Assembly: GCA_907165065.1 (NCBI GenBank)
Contig: OU015530.1
Span: 48,035,465-48,099,464 of the forward strand
Direction of reading: 5' to 3'
From: Caprimulgus europaeus
Lineage: Eukaryota > Chordata > Aves > Caprimulgiformes > Caprimulgidae
DNA length: 64,000 nucleotides
The notes below the pieces were generated by a model. It was not told where the DNA came from and did not search any database. It saw only the letters and a program-made list of their open reading frames with translations. Shown piece by piece: positions 11,500 to 58,210 of this stretch; within the stretch, counting starts at the first letter, position 1; each line of letters starts with the position of its first letter. A program made the position numbers and the translations under genes.

Positions 11500-14400
11500 T
11501 GACACCAGGCTTTTGGGGGTTTATTTCAACATAGTAAAGCTTTATGTTTTCAGTAATATGGGTAAAACAAGCAAACAACCTTTGTTTTAACCTACAGAAA
11601 ATCTGATGGTGGGGTTCCCCCACCAGAGAACTTTTCTTAACATATCAAAGCTGGTTTAGATTTCATTTAAAATATCAATTTACAGAGCACTGTGAAAAGT
11701 TATATTGAGACTTCTGCAGAATCTACATTACAAAAAGGTAATTACATTTTTTTTTCCATACAAAACTGGAAAAAGACAGTATACATGCAAGTCTGAGCAC
11801 CTTTTCAGTCTATATAACTTACTGGCAGCATGACCATTTGCTACAGAAGTCCTACTTTCAGGGCCATGCTTGGCCTTCTTCCAGAAGAACTGTGCCCATC
11901 AATACCTTGGGAACAAACTTTTTGAGTCGAAAAGAGTGGAAAGTGGATAGGAAGATCCTTTGACTACTAAAAAAGTGAAATACTAATAGCAAACTTAATG
12001 CAACACAGAAGAACAGCAACTTGCAAAAAAAAAAATTGTTGAATGTTTTAATGTATTTTGAATCATAATGAAGAAAAACATTTTACATTTAAAAACAAAT
12101 TAGCAGAATAATAAAAAGTGGTTCCACATAACTTACAAATTCTTTTTCCAAAAAAGTGGTTTTCACAGATTTAGGCAACAAATAAGACGTTTCGTTCCAG
12201 ATCTTTCTGATTGTAAAGTATACACAAACTTTGTGAAAAATGATGTGCATTGCTTGAAAGAAATACATAAAAGCTTGATTTTGCCCAGTGATGAGTTTTC
12301 TGTGAAATTCTGCACAATACTGAAACTGTAACTGCAACTCTCCTCCATTTTATGAAATGCTGGACATTGTTCAGTGCTAAAAAACACTCTTTAGAACATT
12401 CAAAGCCATGAAATGTTTTCCAAGTATTTAGTCACTGCAGTATTCACTAGCACTGCTCATGTGCGAATTGCTTCGCGGGGAATGCAGCCTCGGCTTCACC
12501 TTCAGTACAGTGTCTAAAATTAAGCTAAATGATAGTTAAGTGTTCAGCTGATTGAAGTATTAGCCTGCTCATAAGAACGTGGCTCTAGCACCTTGTTTGG
12601 TTGATGTTTTTCAGAGTGAAAGTGTGTAATCATCCCACTTCTGGTGCCAGAGGATAGTCCCCCTGGTGATATAAAAAGTATGCAGCAATGATGATTAAAC
12701 TGCATAGTCTAGTGGTCTCGTGTTACATATGTATTAGAGAAACTTAACAAGACAATTTAGTTTAGTAGGACCACAACCAGTGACCCTCGCCCCCACCTCA
12801 GGTATAAAAGGACAGTCATTGCTCACGATACTACATGCAGGCCATGCTGGAGAAACTGGCTGGAGAGACATTCTTCTCTTTTTTTGAGCAGCATCAACCT
12901 GTGCCAAGTTCTCTCCATTGCCAACTAAAAGAGAAAGTTAGTCTTTTTTTCTTAAAGAATACAACCTGCAACACAACATCAAATGGCTTTTACTCAAAAG
13001 TTTAAAACCCAGCAAAAAAAAAATTAAAATTCAACACCATCCTTTAACCCTTATCATAAGACTTAAACTACAGCTGCTTTCTCCAACCTCACTAGTATCT
13101 TGTATCTTAAAAAAAAGAACAACCAGAAAACAAGGTATCAAGCTGCTACAATGACCTGTACTATAAAGATACTACATACATTCTCCATTAAAAACCTTGA
13201 GCTTCCTCAGTGTCACACTCCAAAACCATTTCTAGGACCCCAGTTTCCCTACAATTACTCAGTGATGCATTCACCATCCCATCCCGTTGCACTCCAATGC
13301 CATTACAGTTAGCTAACACAAGAACCAGTTAACACATCTGCCTTAATGTCATTACAAACAGTGCCGTAGAGGACATGAGTACAGCTACAGCTTTACATAA
13401 TCATGAGATAAAAAGTTCCTAATACTGATCTTATGCCAACCCACCATAAGCTCCAGGATTCCCATTGCAATAGTGCATCCTTGGCTTATCCTCACTCTTC
13501 ATCTTACACTGTGATATGTCAGACAGTTCGGAGCAGTACTTCCCTTGAGCTAAAAAGAAGTGTCTCTGTGAAGCAGCCTTTCTGTTCTTTCAAAGATGTC
13601 AGCTGCCACCTGCATTTACTCACAATCAGAGCTGTGGTGTAACACCCCACTGCAGAAAAGGCTAAGCACAGGGAGGAGGAAAAACAGACAGAAGATCATT
13701 TGGGAGAAAGAAGGGAGATCTATGTTAATTACCCTCTTTTGGAACACAATAGGGACTGCAGCAGCCCCTGACACGGCTGAGACCAGAAAGGTGACAGATG
13801 ATATTTACTTATGGTATTGCTCCATTAGCTTTAAGTGTTAATTATCTTAAGGATCGCATTTAGTATGATTGTCTTTCCTCTCCTGTCAGAGATAGTACTT
13901 CAGCCAGAGTCCAAAAGTGCTTTTTTTCTAGGCTACAAAGAGATTCAATGCATCTTGACCAACATTCATTTTTGAGGTAGTACTCATTTACTTTGTATTG
14001 CTGGCTCAAAATAAAAATATGGGAAGTGAACACAATTAAAATTATGCTCACTGTAGGTATATATAAACAAAAAAGCAAAACCAAAAAAACCAACAACCCC
14101 AAAAAACCCTATTTCCTTTCTGGGCAGATCAGCAAAAAGAAGCAATCCTTCTTACAAAGGTCAGCTCACATTCACTGGTAAAGTCAAACTTTCATAAATG
14201 GTTTATAACAATAGCTATAAACTAAAGTGCTTCAAAATCTGCCTGACTAGATTTCAGTGATTAGAATCATAATATTTTGGATCCCTGCTAGCATGAAATG
14301 CCATGAGATTTTAGAATCACTTTATATAAGAAGGGCAGAATGAATATTTTTCTTCTTCAAAAGTACAAAAAGCATTCCAAATAAACCTGGCAGTCTATAC

Positions 14401-15022
14401 TCACTAAAAGTTGCTTGCATTTTCCTTCTCAAATCCACTATTTCTCCAGTAACTGGAATAAAAATGGAGTTGAAGATGCACTACTGCAGCACTAAAAAAA
14501 GTATTCCAAATCAGATGCAAACAGGAAAATGTTTACAATCATATAACTAATGAAATTCACACTTCATTTCAAAGTTTTAGCCCTGCAGGTTCTTTGTAAC
14601 ACAAGGCAGATATGTGTGAAACTATCACAAGAGTCATGAAAAAATGTAACAGACTGCTATACACTCTCTACATTAATTATGTAAGTTTCACATTTACATC
14701 ACAAATGTAATGCCCTACTGTGTATCTATTAAATGCTAAATAACTTATGAACATTATGCTCTATGCAACAGTGAACATATTGACCAGTGGATGCCAAAAT
14801 ATAAAAGTTCATACACAAGACAAACTAATTTAAAAAAAAGAAAAAAATCACATTTTCTGTACAACTCATGCAAACTGTGCACAATGTGGTAACAAGAACA
14901 ATATTTGCTAAAGTCTCCGCTTCAGGAAGAGCTTTTACAGCAACAGCAGACCAGGATTCCGAAAAGTCTGCCAAAGTGTAGAAGTCCATGGCAACATAAA
15001 ATGCAAAAATTCTCACAGCATT
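11500..15022 (-). other. Probable WDR37 3' untranslated region
   Basis: This sequence directly follows the WDR37 stop on the minus strand. Reading down from 15022, the first canonical AATAAA I find is at about 11519-11524, followed by a T/G-rich stretch, which would give a UTR of about 3.5 kb. Atypical hexamers such as CATAAA near 12.35 kb could support shorter forms. The right edge is certain from the stop codon; the left edge is inferred. No repeat family is obvious within it. Confidence 0.5.
11519..11524 (-). terminator. Candidate poly(A) signal of WDR37
   Basis: The minus-strand hexamer is AATAAA in the context TTGAAATAAACCCCC, followed about 40 bases on by a GT-rich GGGTTTTGGATG. It is the first canonical hexamer downstream of the stop codon that I could find. 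Confidence 0.4.
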
Positions 15023-48578
<33,556 letters not shown>

Positions 48579-48615
48579 TACTTCAAAACAGCTTCACAGA
48601 GGCTCCTATGATAAA
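48579..48615 (-). other. WDR37 exon 2, 5' untranslated part
   Basis: 37 bases between the inferred acceptor (TTCTTGTCCCTAG|TTTATC) and the ATG. The acceptor is chosen by its pyrimidine tract and AG; a nearby alternative AG (CATAG) would shift the edge by about ten bases. Confidence 0.6.
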
Positions 48616-50921
48616 CTAGGGACAAGAACTACACATTACAAATTGAATTCTCAAGGTGAAAATATTTAATTCTAATAAATTTCTGAGGTGTTTGGGGTAT
48701 CATTAAAAAGAAGGGATCCTTATTACTTACAGCTATCCTTCAAACAACGTTAAGTTCAAAAACACATATGCACATACGTAAATAAAGTGCAATCACTTTT
48801 GCATTACATACTCATTAGCTAACAAACCTCCACAAGAGGAAAATAAACTTCACCACCTTGCTCATTTTGGAGAACACTAGCAGAGACAGCCCCAAAATGC
48901 TTCCAGGAAACAACTATTATGCATACCATATATCACTGAAATGCATGCAAAATTAAAACCCAGCTGGAAAATGAAAGCAAACAGACATGATAATTTAGGG
49001 ATACTGTCAGGTTAAAAATGTATTACACAACATTAAGTGTTGGTATACAAAATTTAATAGATATGCTTGTTTACACATAAACAGAAAATAATTTTAATTA
49101 TAGAAAACTACTTGCCACCATTTTTGACAGCTCACAGTTTCACTTTCTTGGGCAGTAAAAGTGCTCATGAACTTACGAGAAGAGTGAAAGTGCACCTGAC
49201 TTACCAGGTTGTTGCTGTTGTTAATTTTTGTCAGCTTGTTAAAGCCCAATAAGCATTTTAATATCCTTAAAAATACCTGACAGTATCACCAATTACTATT
49301 ACCATGTATGATCTACTGCTTTCCTCTGTTTAAGAATCATCAAATTCTGTTTGATTCCTTGCATAAATGTGGAGAATATGTTCTTTACTGTCAAAATCTT
49401 ACTTTTTACAAACATTTAATTACTGGATTTTTAAAAATTAAACCTGATACGCAACAAATTATTTTTAGTTTCATGGGATACCAGTTGTAAAACATTTCAA
49501 ATGTTTTAAGATCGATTACTCAAATTTTCAATCATGGACATTGAAAACAAAATAAAAATTCATTCTCCAGCATAAATGATTTCTGAAACAACAATTACAA
49601 CTTAAAACAGCTGCAATAGTGTGCAGAGAAATAGGAGAGCAGAGTTGGCAAAGCTAACAAGGCAACTGAGCTTCCTTTTAATTAAGTTGATCAGAGAAAA
49701 TTTAAACCAAACCCAGGGCCACTTCCATTTTAAGATCCGCCAACACACTAGATCTCAAGCTAGGAATGAGCACCATCACTGTTAACAAGACCAGGCATTA
49801 ACAGTTCCGTGGTTCTGACATGGTATTTTCAGCTTTGTAGCATATCATAAAGCCAAGGAAAAGCACACCTTACTGAAAAAACAGTATGTGCCAGGAATAA
49901 AAACAGCTTTAAATTTGCTTTGGTTTTTATTTAACAAAATGAAAACACATAAACTTATTTAAATTTATATCAAAATGAGATAAGATTTAGTTAAGGTTTT
50001 GATTCTCATCCATCCTCAAATTTTCTCATTTAAAAACTTGGTATTTTAATTAGCATTTGGAACACCCGAGCTCAAATAACTTGACACCAATTCCACAGCA
50101 AATCTAAAATAAAATTCAGGTTGCACCACTATCTTCTAATGCACTGGGATTATTTCATTAACTTCCTCTGGACTCTGCACCGTCCTCCCTTGCACCTAAT
50201 CCCATTAGAGCTTTTGATGTGTGATTAATCTGCAGTAACTAATTAGCCATGTTCACAAATTAAGGAAGAAAGAAGAGAAAGAACTACAGTTGGGTAGTTT
50301 CTTATTTGACTAGATTTCTTTTTTCACTGTGGCTAGATTCCTCTGCCATAGAAAGATGGGGCTGAAATTTTTAAAAGCCCATCCCATAAACAAGTTATTG
50401 CCAATTTTCTGGGCTTCGCTAAGTATCTTCCTCTTCCTGGACATATGGTCAACAATTAGGAACAGGTTTTCAGTGCACATCACATTTCTGTTTCTTTTCA
50501 AAATATGATCAGATCCTAAACACATGCATATTCTCCTCTCTCCCACCCTCCTTCCTATCTGCCTTGGGAACCACTCTTTCAATGCCTTCAGTTCACTGAT
50601 TTCTGCAGTGTTCTGGTTATTTTTTAAGGCCCAAAGCACAAAACTCTGGGTGCACACACAAAAATGTTAAACAGTTTTATATCTATACATACACAGCTAT
50701 ATATAACCACATAAATCAGTTAAGACCACTTCACTTAAGATCTGTGAAAAAATACAAAACAGTAGTTTCTAATTCCTGAGCTGTAGTTATACACAGAGAT
50801 ATTAATGTGGCTGATGCCTTACTAGGCATTGTTTTAACTACGTTAACTTCCATTTTCCCTTTGCTGCCAAGCTACTTCATTTTAGAGGACTTTACCAAGA
50901 AACACCCTTTTCTGGACTGCT

Positions 50922-51722
50922 TCATAGAATCACAGAATGGTTTGGGTTGGAAGGGACCTTAAAGATCATCTCGTTCCAACCCCCCTGCAGTGAGCAGGGA
51001 CATCTTCAACCAGATCAGGTTGCTCAGAGCCCCATCCCACCTGACTTTGAATGTTCCAGGGATGAGGCTTCTACCACCTCTCCAAGCAACTTGTTCCAGT
51101 GTTTCACCACCCTCATTTTAAAAAATTTCTTCCTTATATCTAATCTAAATCTACTCTCTTTTAGTTTAAAACCATTACTCTTTGTCCTGTCACTACAGTC
51201 CCCGGTAGAAAGTCTCCCTCCATCTTTCTTATAAGCCCCCTTTATGTACTGAAAGGCCACAACAAGGTCTCCCCAGAGACTCCAATTTTACAAGCTTAAC
51301 AACCTCAACTCAGTATTTCTTTACAGCAGAGGTGCTCCAGCCCTCTGATCATTTCTGTGGCCCTCCTCTGGACCCGCTCTAACAGGCTCATGTCTTTCTT
51401 GTACCACTGGCTATGACGGGATACAACTGGCTTTCTGGGCTGCAAGGGCACATGGCTGCCTCATGCCTGATCTTTCATCCCCCACTATGTCCAAGTCCTT
51501 CTCTGCAGGGCTGTTCTCAATCCATTCATCCTCCAGCCAGTACTGTTACTGGGGGCTGCCCCAACCCAACTGCATGACCTCGCACTTGGCCTTGCTGAAC
51601 TTCATGAGGTTCACCTGGGCCCACTCCTCAAGCCTGTCAAGGTCCCCCTGGATGGTGTCCCTTCCCTCCAGCGAATCCACTGCACCACTCAGTTCATACA
51701 GATTTGGCAGCTATACATTCTA
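50922..51722 (-). mobile_element. CR1 LINE 3' fragment, about 800 bp, in WDR37 intron 1
   Basis: The plus strand begins TCATAGAATCACAGAATGG and runs through GGAAGGGACCTTAAAGATCA, CAACTTGTTCCAGTGTTTCA, TGGCCCTCCTCTGGACCCGC and AACTTCATGAGGTTCACCTG. This is the reverse complement of CR1 ORF2 end and its long 3' region. The minus strand keeps an ORF2 tail pattern, RFRLDIRKKFFKMRVVKHWN. Its 3' end is at the left and it is 5'-truncated at the right. Same sense as WDR37, dead. Confidence 0.93.
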
Positions 51723-51889
51723 GCATGTGGAATTTAAAGGGACACGGTCAAATGCAGGAGATTACATTTTTACACAGCGAAATTCTCACGTTAACTACAC
51801 AAAAGTTTCTACTTGCAGAGTTGGTAAGCAAAGAGCAAAGATGAGGTAAGAAACACCTCCACTATCGTATCTATTTGGTAGCAGCACTT

Positions 51890-52100
51890 CACCTGCAGCC
51901 CGTGTCAGGGACAGTGACCGCACTCTCCTCATGCACCAGCATGACCACATCACTCATGCAGCGTTCTGGAGAGGGCAAGCATGCACTGCAGGGGGGCACA
52001 GCCACAGCCAAGCTGCAACCGAAGCGGCGACAAGCAGCCATGTGCACACAGAGGACAGGAAGGAGAAGCCGAAGGGGACCAGCCTCACTGCCTTTAATGC
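51890..52100. other. GC-richer intronic patch, unexplained
   Basis: About 200 bases with higher GC and several CpGs. On the minus strand it ends in GGCTGCAG|GTGAAG, which resembles a donor and could mark an alternative 5' exon of WDR37. I recognise no coding content or repeat family. Confidence 0.3.
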
Positions 52101-55100
52101 GATTCTGAATTCCACCAAATAAACTTTCAGTAAGGGAGCAGTAATTAAGGAGGTTTTAGAACCAGAATGTAAATTTGGTTTTAAAAAGTGACAGTGTCCC
52201 TTTAAATATTAACTTCACTTGGACAATTTCAGAACTACTTTATGCCAATTGCAACAGTAAGAAGCTGTAGGGTTTTCAAGAGTAGATTTCACAAAACAGA
52301 TCCTTGGCAATATGATGCTAAAAAAAATAATAATAATAAGGTGCTCATTTCTAGCAGTTACCTGATTCCCCTTATTATGTAAGGTTTTCAAGCAATGAAA
52401 ATTACCTGTCCAGAATATCAGTGTCATGTTACATATCCTATGAAAACCATATTAAATATTGATTAGTGAAACAGTCAGTAGTATACAAACCAGTCAAAGT
52501 CTTTCACATTTTTGAAACTTTTGTAGTTAGAACACACCAGACAACAGGAAGGGGGGTAAGGGAAAACACCAACACAAGTCAAGGATAAGCACCACATCCC
52601 ATCAGAGCAAGAAAGAAAGGCTTCAAAACGACTCATTACATATTGCCAGTCAGATGTAGTTAATCATAACCTTTGAGTGCTACAAATGGGTTCTGAAAAG
52701 ATAAATTCACTTTACTTCTACCTGGTAATTCTACAAGTAGGATGAAAAATCATCAAAAAGTATGGGACTCATTTCCTGGACCAAATGAAGTTCAAAAAAG
52801 CTAAAAATCAGCAATCAAGAGTAAAAAAAGCTGAGCAAACATACTTTCTGAGGGGTGGAGGGAGAGGGGGGGACACCACAAACAGAAAAGGGGGAAGAGC
52901 GTTGTTCTAGTACGTTTATGAGACATACTGAGCTTTCTGTTCAATCGCTTTGGAAAATGCTATGTTTGCACAGTGTTCTTCAAACAATGATCTGTCAAAG
53001 CCTCAAGAGAACGGTACCAACTTAATTATTTCTGCTAAGGTCAATCAGCAGAAGTAGGGGAGAAAAACGTGTCCTAGAAAACATCTAGGCCATAGGTGAT
53101 TACTGCTTTCTGAATGCAGATATACTGTGGTATTTCAGTTATGCCGTTTAATTAAACTCATAGCGTATTTTACAGTGTGTTAAATAAAAGTTCTATGACC
53201 TACCCTTCTGTAACAGATGTGACCATGTATTCATTCACAGGAAATACTTCATCAGAGTAACAGTAAAGAGCAGATGTGTGACCAATTACTGTTTTATTCA
53301 GCTACAATGGAGAAATGGCACCAAAAGTGCACACACTCATCTTACTAAACTTAAAAATTCACTGCAGCAATCAACCAATTCTACTTGCCTATTTCTTCTA
53401 CTCTTGAACACAGAACAAGCAACTGCTGAAAGGAAAAAATTCCTGGGGTATGCATGCTGCTGAAGCCAAGAAGCAAATCTGTTTTAAGAAGTGTCAGAGC
53501 ACAGACAGAATGGCTACAGCATTGTGTTTCCTTTTTTGTTCATTCAAGACAACACCCAAGTCTGGAAAGGGAAAGCATCAGGAAGTTTCAGCAACATCTC
53601 TTACCTAAGATCTCCCTGCTCCATTTTGTTTATAGTTTAGCAACAATAATACTTACTGTTTAAATTATTGTTTAGAAAAAAAAAATACAGTATTTGTGGG
53701 TGTTCTTAAATCTCTTCGTCTCAGGTCTCTCGTTTTCAAACATGGTTTAGAGCAAAATTTCAGTGTAAACTACCTAAGAAACAAAGTCTTTTTAACAATA
53801 GTAACTATTGCCCTGTGCAACATTAAAATCTTAAGATACAAAGATACCAATTAACATGGGGTTTTTCACAAAGCAGTGAGGGAAAGGGGAAAGAGAGGAG
53901 CGTGATTACAGTTATTAAGTTCTTAATTACATGTAACTCGGTTTGACAGCATTACTCATTCATCAGTCAAGGGAATTTAAGTATCAAAGTACCCCTCTAC
54001 ATTCTTTATTAACATGCAAAGAAATACAATTTAAAGGAGTAAAGCTTCCATTTTGAGGCCTTCAGTGAACAATTTGTTTCAAGGATGCTGTACATTCAAG
54101 CGCCATTAATTCAATGCAAGTGTCAAGAATACAGCACACCTGAGAAAGATCAGGCTAAACAGACTGCTTTGTAAGACCAGTTGTTTTTCCAAAGATAAAT
54201 ATTTAGGAAACAAAACTATTCCAGATCATCACAGATGATGCTAGAACCACTGAGAAGTGTGCTCAAACCTCACAAAATCCACCCAAGCATTACAACATTA
54301 TTTTTTTCTAAATTTAGTGCAGCATACTTTCAAACAAAACTGGATGTTCCTCGAAATATAAAAGGGGAAAGTACGGATTCAGTTACCACTGAAACGGTGC
54401 TAACGTCTCTTTGACAGACAGCACAGTAAAGAAGCTGCTCCAATGAATTGTGTGTTATACAGCTGGAAATAAATGATAAAAGCTTTAACACACTAGCACA
54501 TATCTACTCTGAGCAAGCTTCTGACACCAACATCGACATGTAAGCCAGCCCAGTTCTGCTGCTAGCAAGCTTTGATCTCGCTTATTCTACTATGTCAGCA
54601 AATGCTGCAATCACACCAAATGCAGCACAGACCTGGCCTGCCAAACAGTCTACTACAGCAAGAAATTACACTCTCAACCATATTTAGCTAATATTAAACA
54701 ACAATAATTATCAAACTTGGATGACTTTTTTTTTAAATTTAGAATATAGAAGAAACCTGCTTGGGCCCACTAATAATCACTAGACCAAGACCTGTTTAAT
54801 GAAATTTTTAGTGCCTTGAAAGCATACAACTTTCCTCTGAGATCTGTGCCACCTATGCTTGCTGAGCACGCTCACTGTTTCAACTAGTTTCAATGGTACA
54901 AGGTACAATACAATCTTGCATTTAACACTACCTTGTTACTTATGAGTACAAATCATACCTGTTTTATTAACATGTACTGATAAGCTGACTTCATTGAAGA
55001 GTTCAACAGACAGCATCAGGTCCTGCTAAATTACTTATTGCTGGTTAAATCCTAAAATGTTTGAAGGCTACTCTCTTTCCTTAGCTGTTTCACAGACATT

Positions 55101-57449
55101 TTAATTCCCATTCCTGTATTAGCATATCCCTAATAGCTTAGAAGTAGCCTACATGAATGCACAGCTATGCAAATACATGACCTGAGGGTGAGGAATCCTA
55201 AGGAAGTTCAAGAGCAAAGGCGGTTTAACCAGGTATTTGTTTAAGGAAGCACTGCACCACATTCAGAGGCCAGAATCCTACTGTGCTACTCTCTAAACAA
55301 ACAATATTTAGGTACTTATTACTGATATACTAGGTAAATTGCTATTATGCTTTTATGCATGCAGAGTGACCTCTAATGTCACTGCTCTTCATTTGGGAAC
55401 ACAGTCCTTGCTAATAAATTAGAACCTTTTACTGCTTAAAACATCAACAAAAGCAAGTAACTCTGACACTGTAACACATCAGCAAGCTTTTCTGAAGCAC
55501 CAATAAATACGCTTTACACAGCACATTCTTGAAGCATTTCCTCATATGGCCTACCACAGAGAACTATCAAATCTTCCAACAGGACATGGAACAGCACTGC
55601 AAGTACCCAGTCCTGCCATCTTGGAACAATAAGACATTCTCAAAACAGTCAGTGGGTATTCCTCAAGGATGAGAAAATCAGCAAGTCACTCTGCTTTGTA
55701 AGGAGACCATCCCAATTCCTGTCCATTCCTCAGTGGTCAAACGCAGAGAACTAACAAACTCTCCTGGGAGAAGTTTGAAGTGGTGGCCTCCAGAACAAGC
55801 CCCTCACCTGGCCTTCCCTTCACAAGACAAGCTACTAGTCTGAGCTCCAAGACATGACCTAAAACGATCCAAACCTCATCTCAAACATATAAAATGCAAT
55901 ACCAGTTAACTTCTCCTTATTTGACATATACTAGCTTTGTCTTGCCATTCTGGATTTTGTAGAAGTAAGCTCTTAAAACACCATCACCACACTCACAATG
56001 TGTCTCCTGTGACTATACCAACACCCTCAAGCATTTCAGTCCATGTAAGAGACTGCATCCTTTAAACAAGTCCTAAATTTAAAAGAAAGATGGTGGAAGC
56101 ATATGTCTACATTACAGAGACAGTGTCTTCTTCGAGAGAGATACCCTTAGATTTAACATAATAACCCTAGCTTAGGGACAAATGTACACATAAACAACTG
56201 GCATTAAAAAAAACAAACAAACAAAAACAACCCACCACACATTACAGTGGCCTCTGCCTTAAATTCTAATGTTTGGTGCAGGCATCTTTTCTTAAAATAA
56301 TTGCCCAAGTCCACAACACACAAAGCTACATTTAAAGTTATTACAGCAAGACTCATTAGGGTTGAAACACACAAGATCTTATCTAATGCAAACTACTCAT
56401 TAGAAAACATATTTGAGGATTCTTGAGGTTACCATCTTGCTTTCAAAAATATCACACAAGAAATGCCAACAGCAGGCTTGCTTGGAAAACAGTTTCAGAA
56501 ATTTGCTCAAGGAAAAACATAACTGCTGTGATGTTGCAAAATGGGTGCCCGAACAATAGACATTTGTATAATTTCAAGGTGTACTCAGTGACACTGAATC
56601 ATTTCAAATAAGCTGTTCCACCAGTTCCTTACCTAAATCTTCCATGAATTACTGTTCCAGAAAGCATACTTTAAAATGCTATAACAAAAAAAAAAAAAAA
56701 CTTGGACAAGCTGGAAGATGTAACAAGAGGGATAAAAACACAGAACTTTCTCTTTTCTTGCAAACACCAAGATGCCCTTGAACAATGGTTCAAGGCTTAA
56801 CTTGAAAAAGTTTTCCTTGTCTTTGCATAAGCACAATCTTTTTATTTAATGTCCTTCTACAACTGGAACCTAACATCTACTCAACCTCTGAATAAATCAA
56901 GCATATTATTTCTTCCCTTAATTTTGTTTTCACCATTTTTAGCTCAGGAAAAGAGAAATACTGCAAATGGCTCCACAAAGACATAACTTTTACCCATCTT
57001 GGACGGTTCCAAATCATCTTTCCGCTGCTGAAGGCTAGATCTACCCCGTGCCACCACAAACAGCTCTCCCTTCCTCACACAGCGCTGCCTCACTCCAGGA
57101 ACTTGGGTGTTTCACTTTTGCTCGTTTGTACAAATGTTCGTGTGTCAGAAGATCCGAATTCAGCCCACACAGTAACGAGGCACCACACTGGGCTCATCCC
57201 TAGGCTGTGCAGCAGCAGCAGCACATCAACAAACTTAGCGAGCAGAGTCTCCTCGGCAGGCACCCTCGGCTCCACTGTCTGCGGACCCGGAACCATCCCC
57301 ACAGCCGCGGGCGGGAAGTGCTAATTATTTGTTTTCTTTAAAGAAGCCAACACATAAGAGAAAAAGAAGAAGAACGAGGGCTATATTTTTAGTTATTTCG
57401 GTTTTTAAAAAAGAACGTGCAGGTCATTTCAAGCGGAAAAACAGCGGAA

Positions 57450-58210
57450 CAGGACGGGCTGGGAGGGGGTGCCAGGGCAGCGGCCCCGCTTCACGCCACG
57501 GGCCCGGCGAGGCGGCGGCACCGCACAGGTAGCGCCCGCTGCCCGCCCCTCCCCGCCTCGCGTGCCCCGAGACCCCCGCCCCGGCCCTTCCTTCCCTTCC
57601 TTTCCGCTCCCTTCCCCGCGGTTCCCCCCGCTCCGTGCCGGCCCGGGCCGCGCCCGCAGCCCCTCGGGGGAACCGCTGCTGGCGGTGGGGGGTGGGGGGC
57701 GGTTCTCGTCGGGCGGGAAGATGGCGGAGGGTCTGCGCCCCGCTGAGGGGAGCGGGGAGGGGGGAGCCGCGGCCCCCGCACTCACCTGTCAGCCACAGCC
57801 GGGGCGGCGGGCGGGAAGGGGCAGGGCCGCAGACGGCGGGGGGAAGGAGGAGGAGGAGGAGGGCGGGAGGGGCAACGGCGGCAGCGACGAGCCCGGCGCC
57901 GCACTCCGGCAGCGACGCGCCTCCCCGGTGAGGAGCCCTCCCGGCGACATCCGGCGGCGGGCGGAAGCGGTGAGCGGCCCCCGCTCGCCGCCATGGCGAC
58001 GGGAAGGGTAGCGGGCGGCCACGTCTCGCCGACAGTCGAGCGTCCTGCCCGGGGGGCTCGGAAGCGCCGCGGGGACGGGGCCCGAGCCGCCATCGCACGG
58101 CCCGTGTGCGATGGACGCCGCCAGCTCTGGCAGCGGTCTGTGCCGGCAGCCTCGCTGTGCCTCACGCCGCGGGTGCGGAGCGCGCTCGCTGTCAGAGGGT
58201 TCTGTTCGGT
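57450..58210. promoter_or_regulatory. CpG-island promoter of WDR37
   Basis: A dense GC/CpG island covers the non-coding first exon and the region upstream of it (right). It contains many GC boxes, AAGATGGCGG (YY1-like) at about 57719 and a G-run cluster at 57684-57702 with quadruplex potential. No TATA box is evident, consistent with dispersed initiation of a broadly expressed gene. Transcription probably starts on the minus strand between about 57.9 and 58.1 kb. Confidence 0.8.
57786..58050 (-). other. WDR37 non-coding exon 1 (5' UTR)
   Basis: The left edge is a near-ideal donor on the minus strand, GGCTGACAG|GTGAGTGC at 57786|57785. The right edge (transcription start) is unknown and given approximately. 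An upstream reading frame starting MAASGGRSPL at 57994 could act as a uORF if transcription begins further right. Splicing to the acceptor near 48615 gives the usual vertebrate WDR37 layout of a non-coding first exon. Confidence 0.65.

Larger units (their letters stand above)
48616..57785 (-). other. WDR37 intron 1 (9.2 kb)
   Basis: Separates the non-coding first exon from the ATG exon. It contains the longest CR1 copy of the window (50.92-51.72 kb) and an unexplained GC-richer patch at 51.89-52.10 kb. It has no supported coding exon. Confidence 0.75.

Noticed and set aside
12803-12812. TATAAAA sequence on the plus strand
   Set aside because: It lies inside the probable WDR37 3' UTR, with no downstream exon or initiator context to support a promoter.
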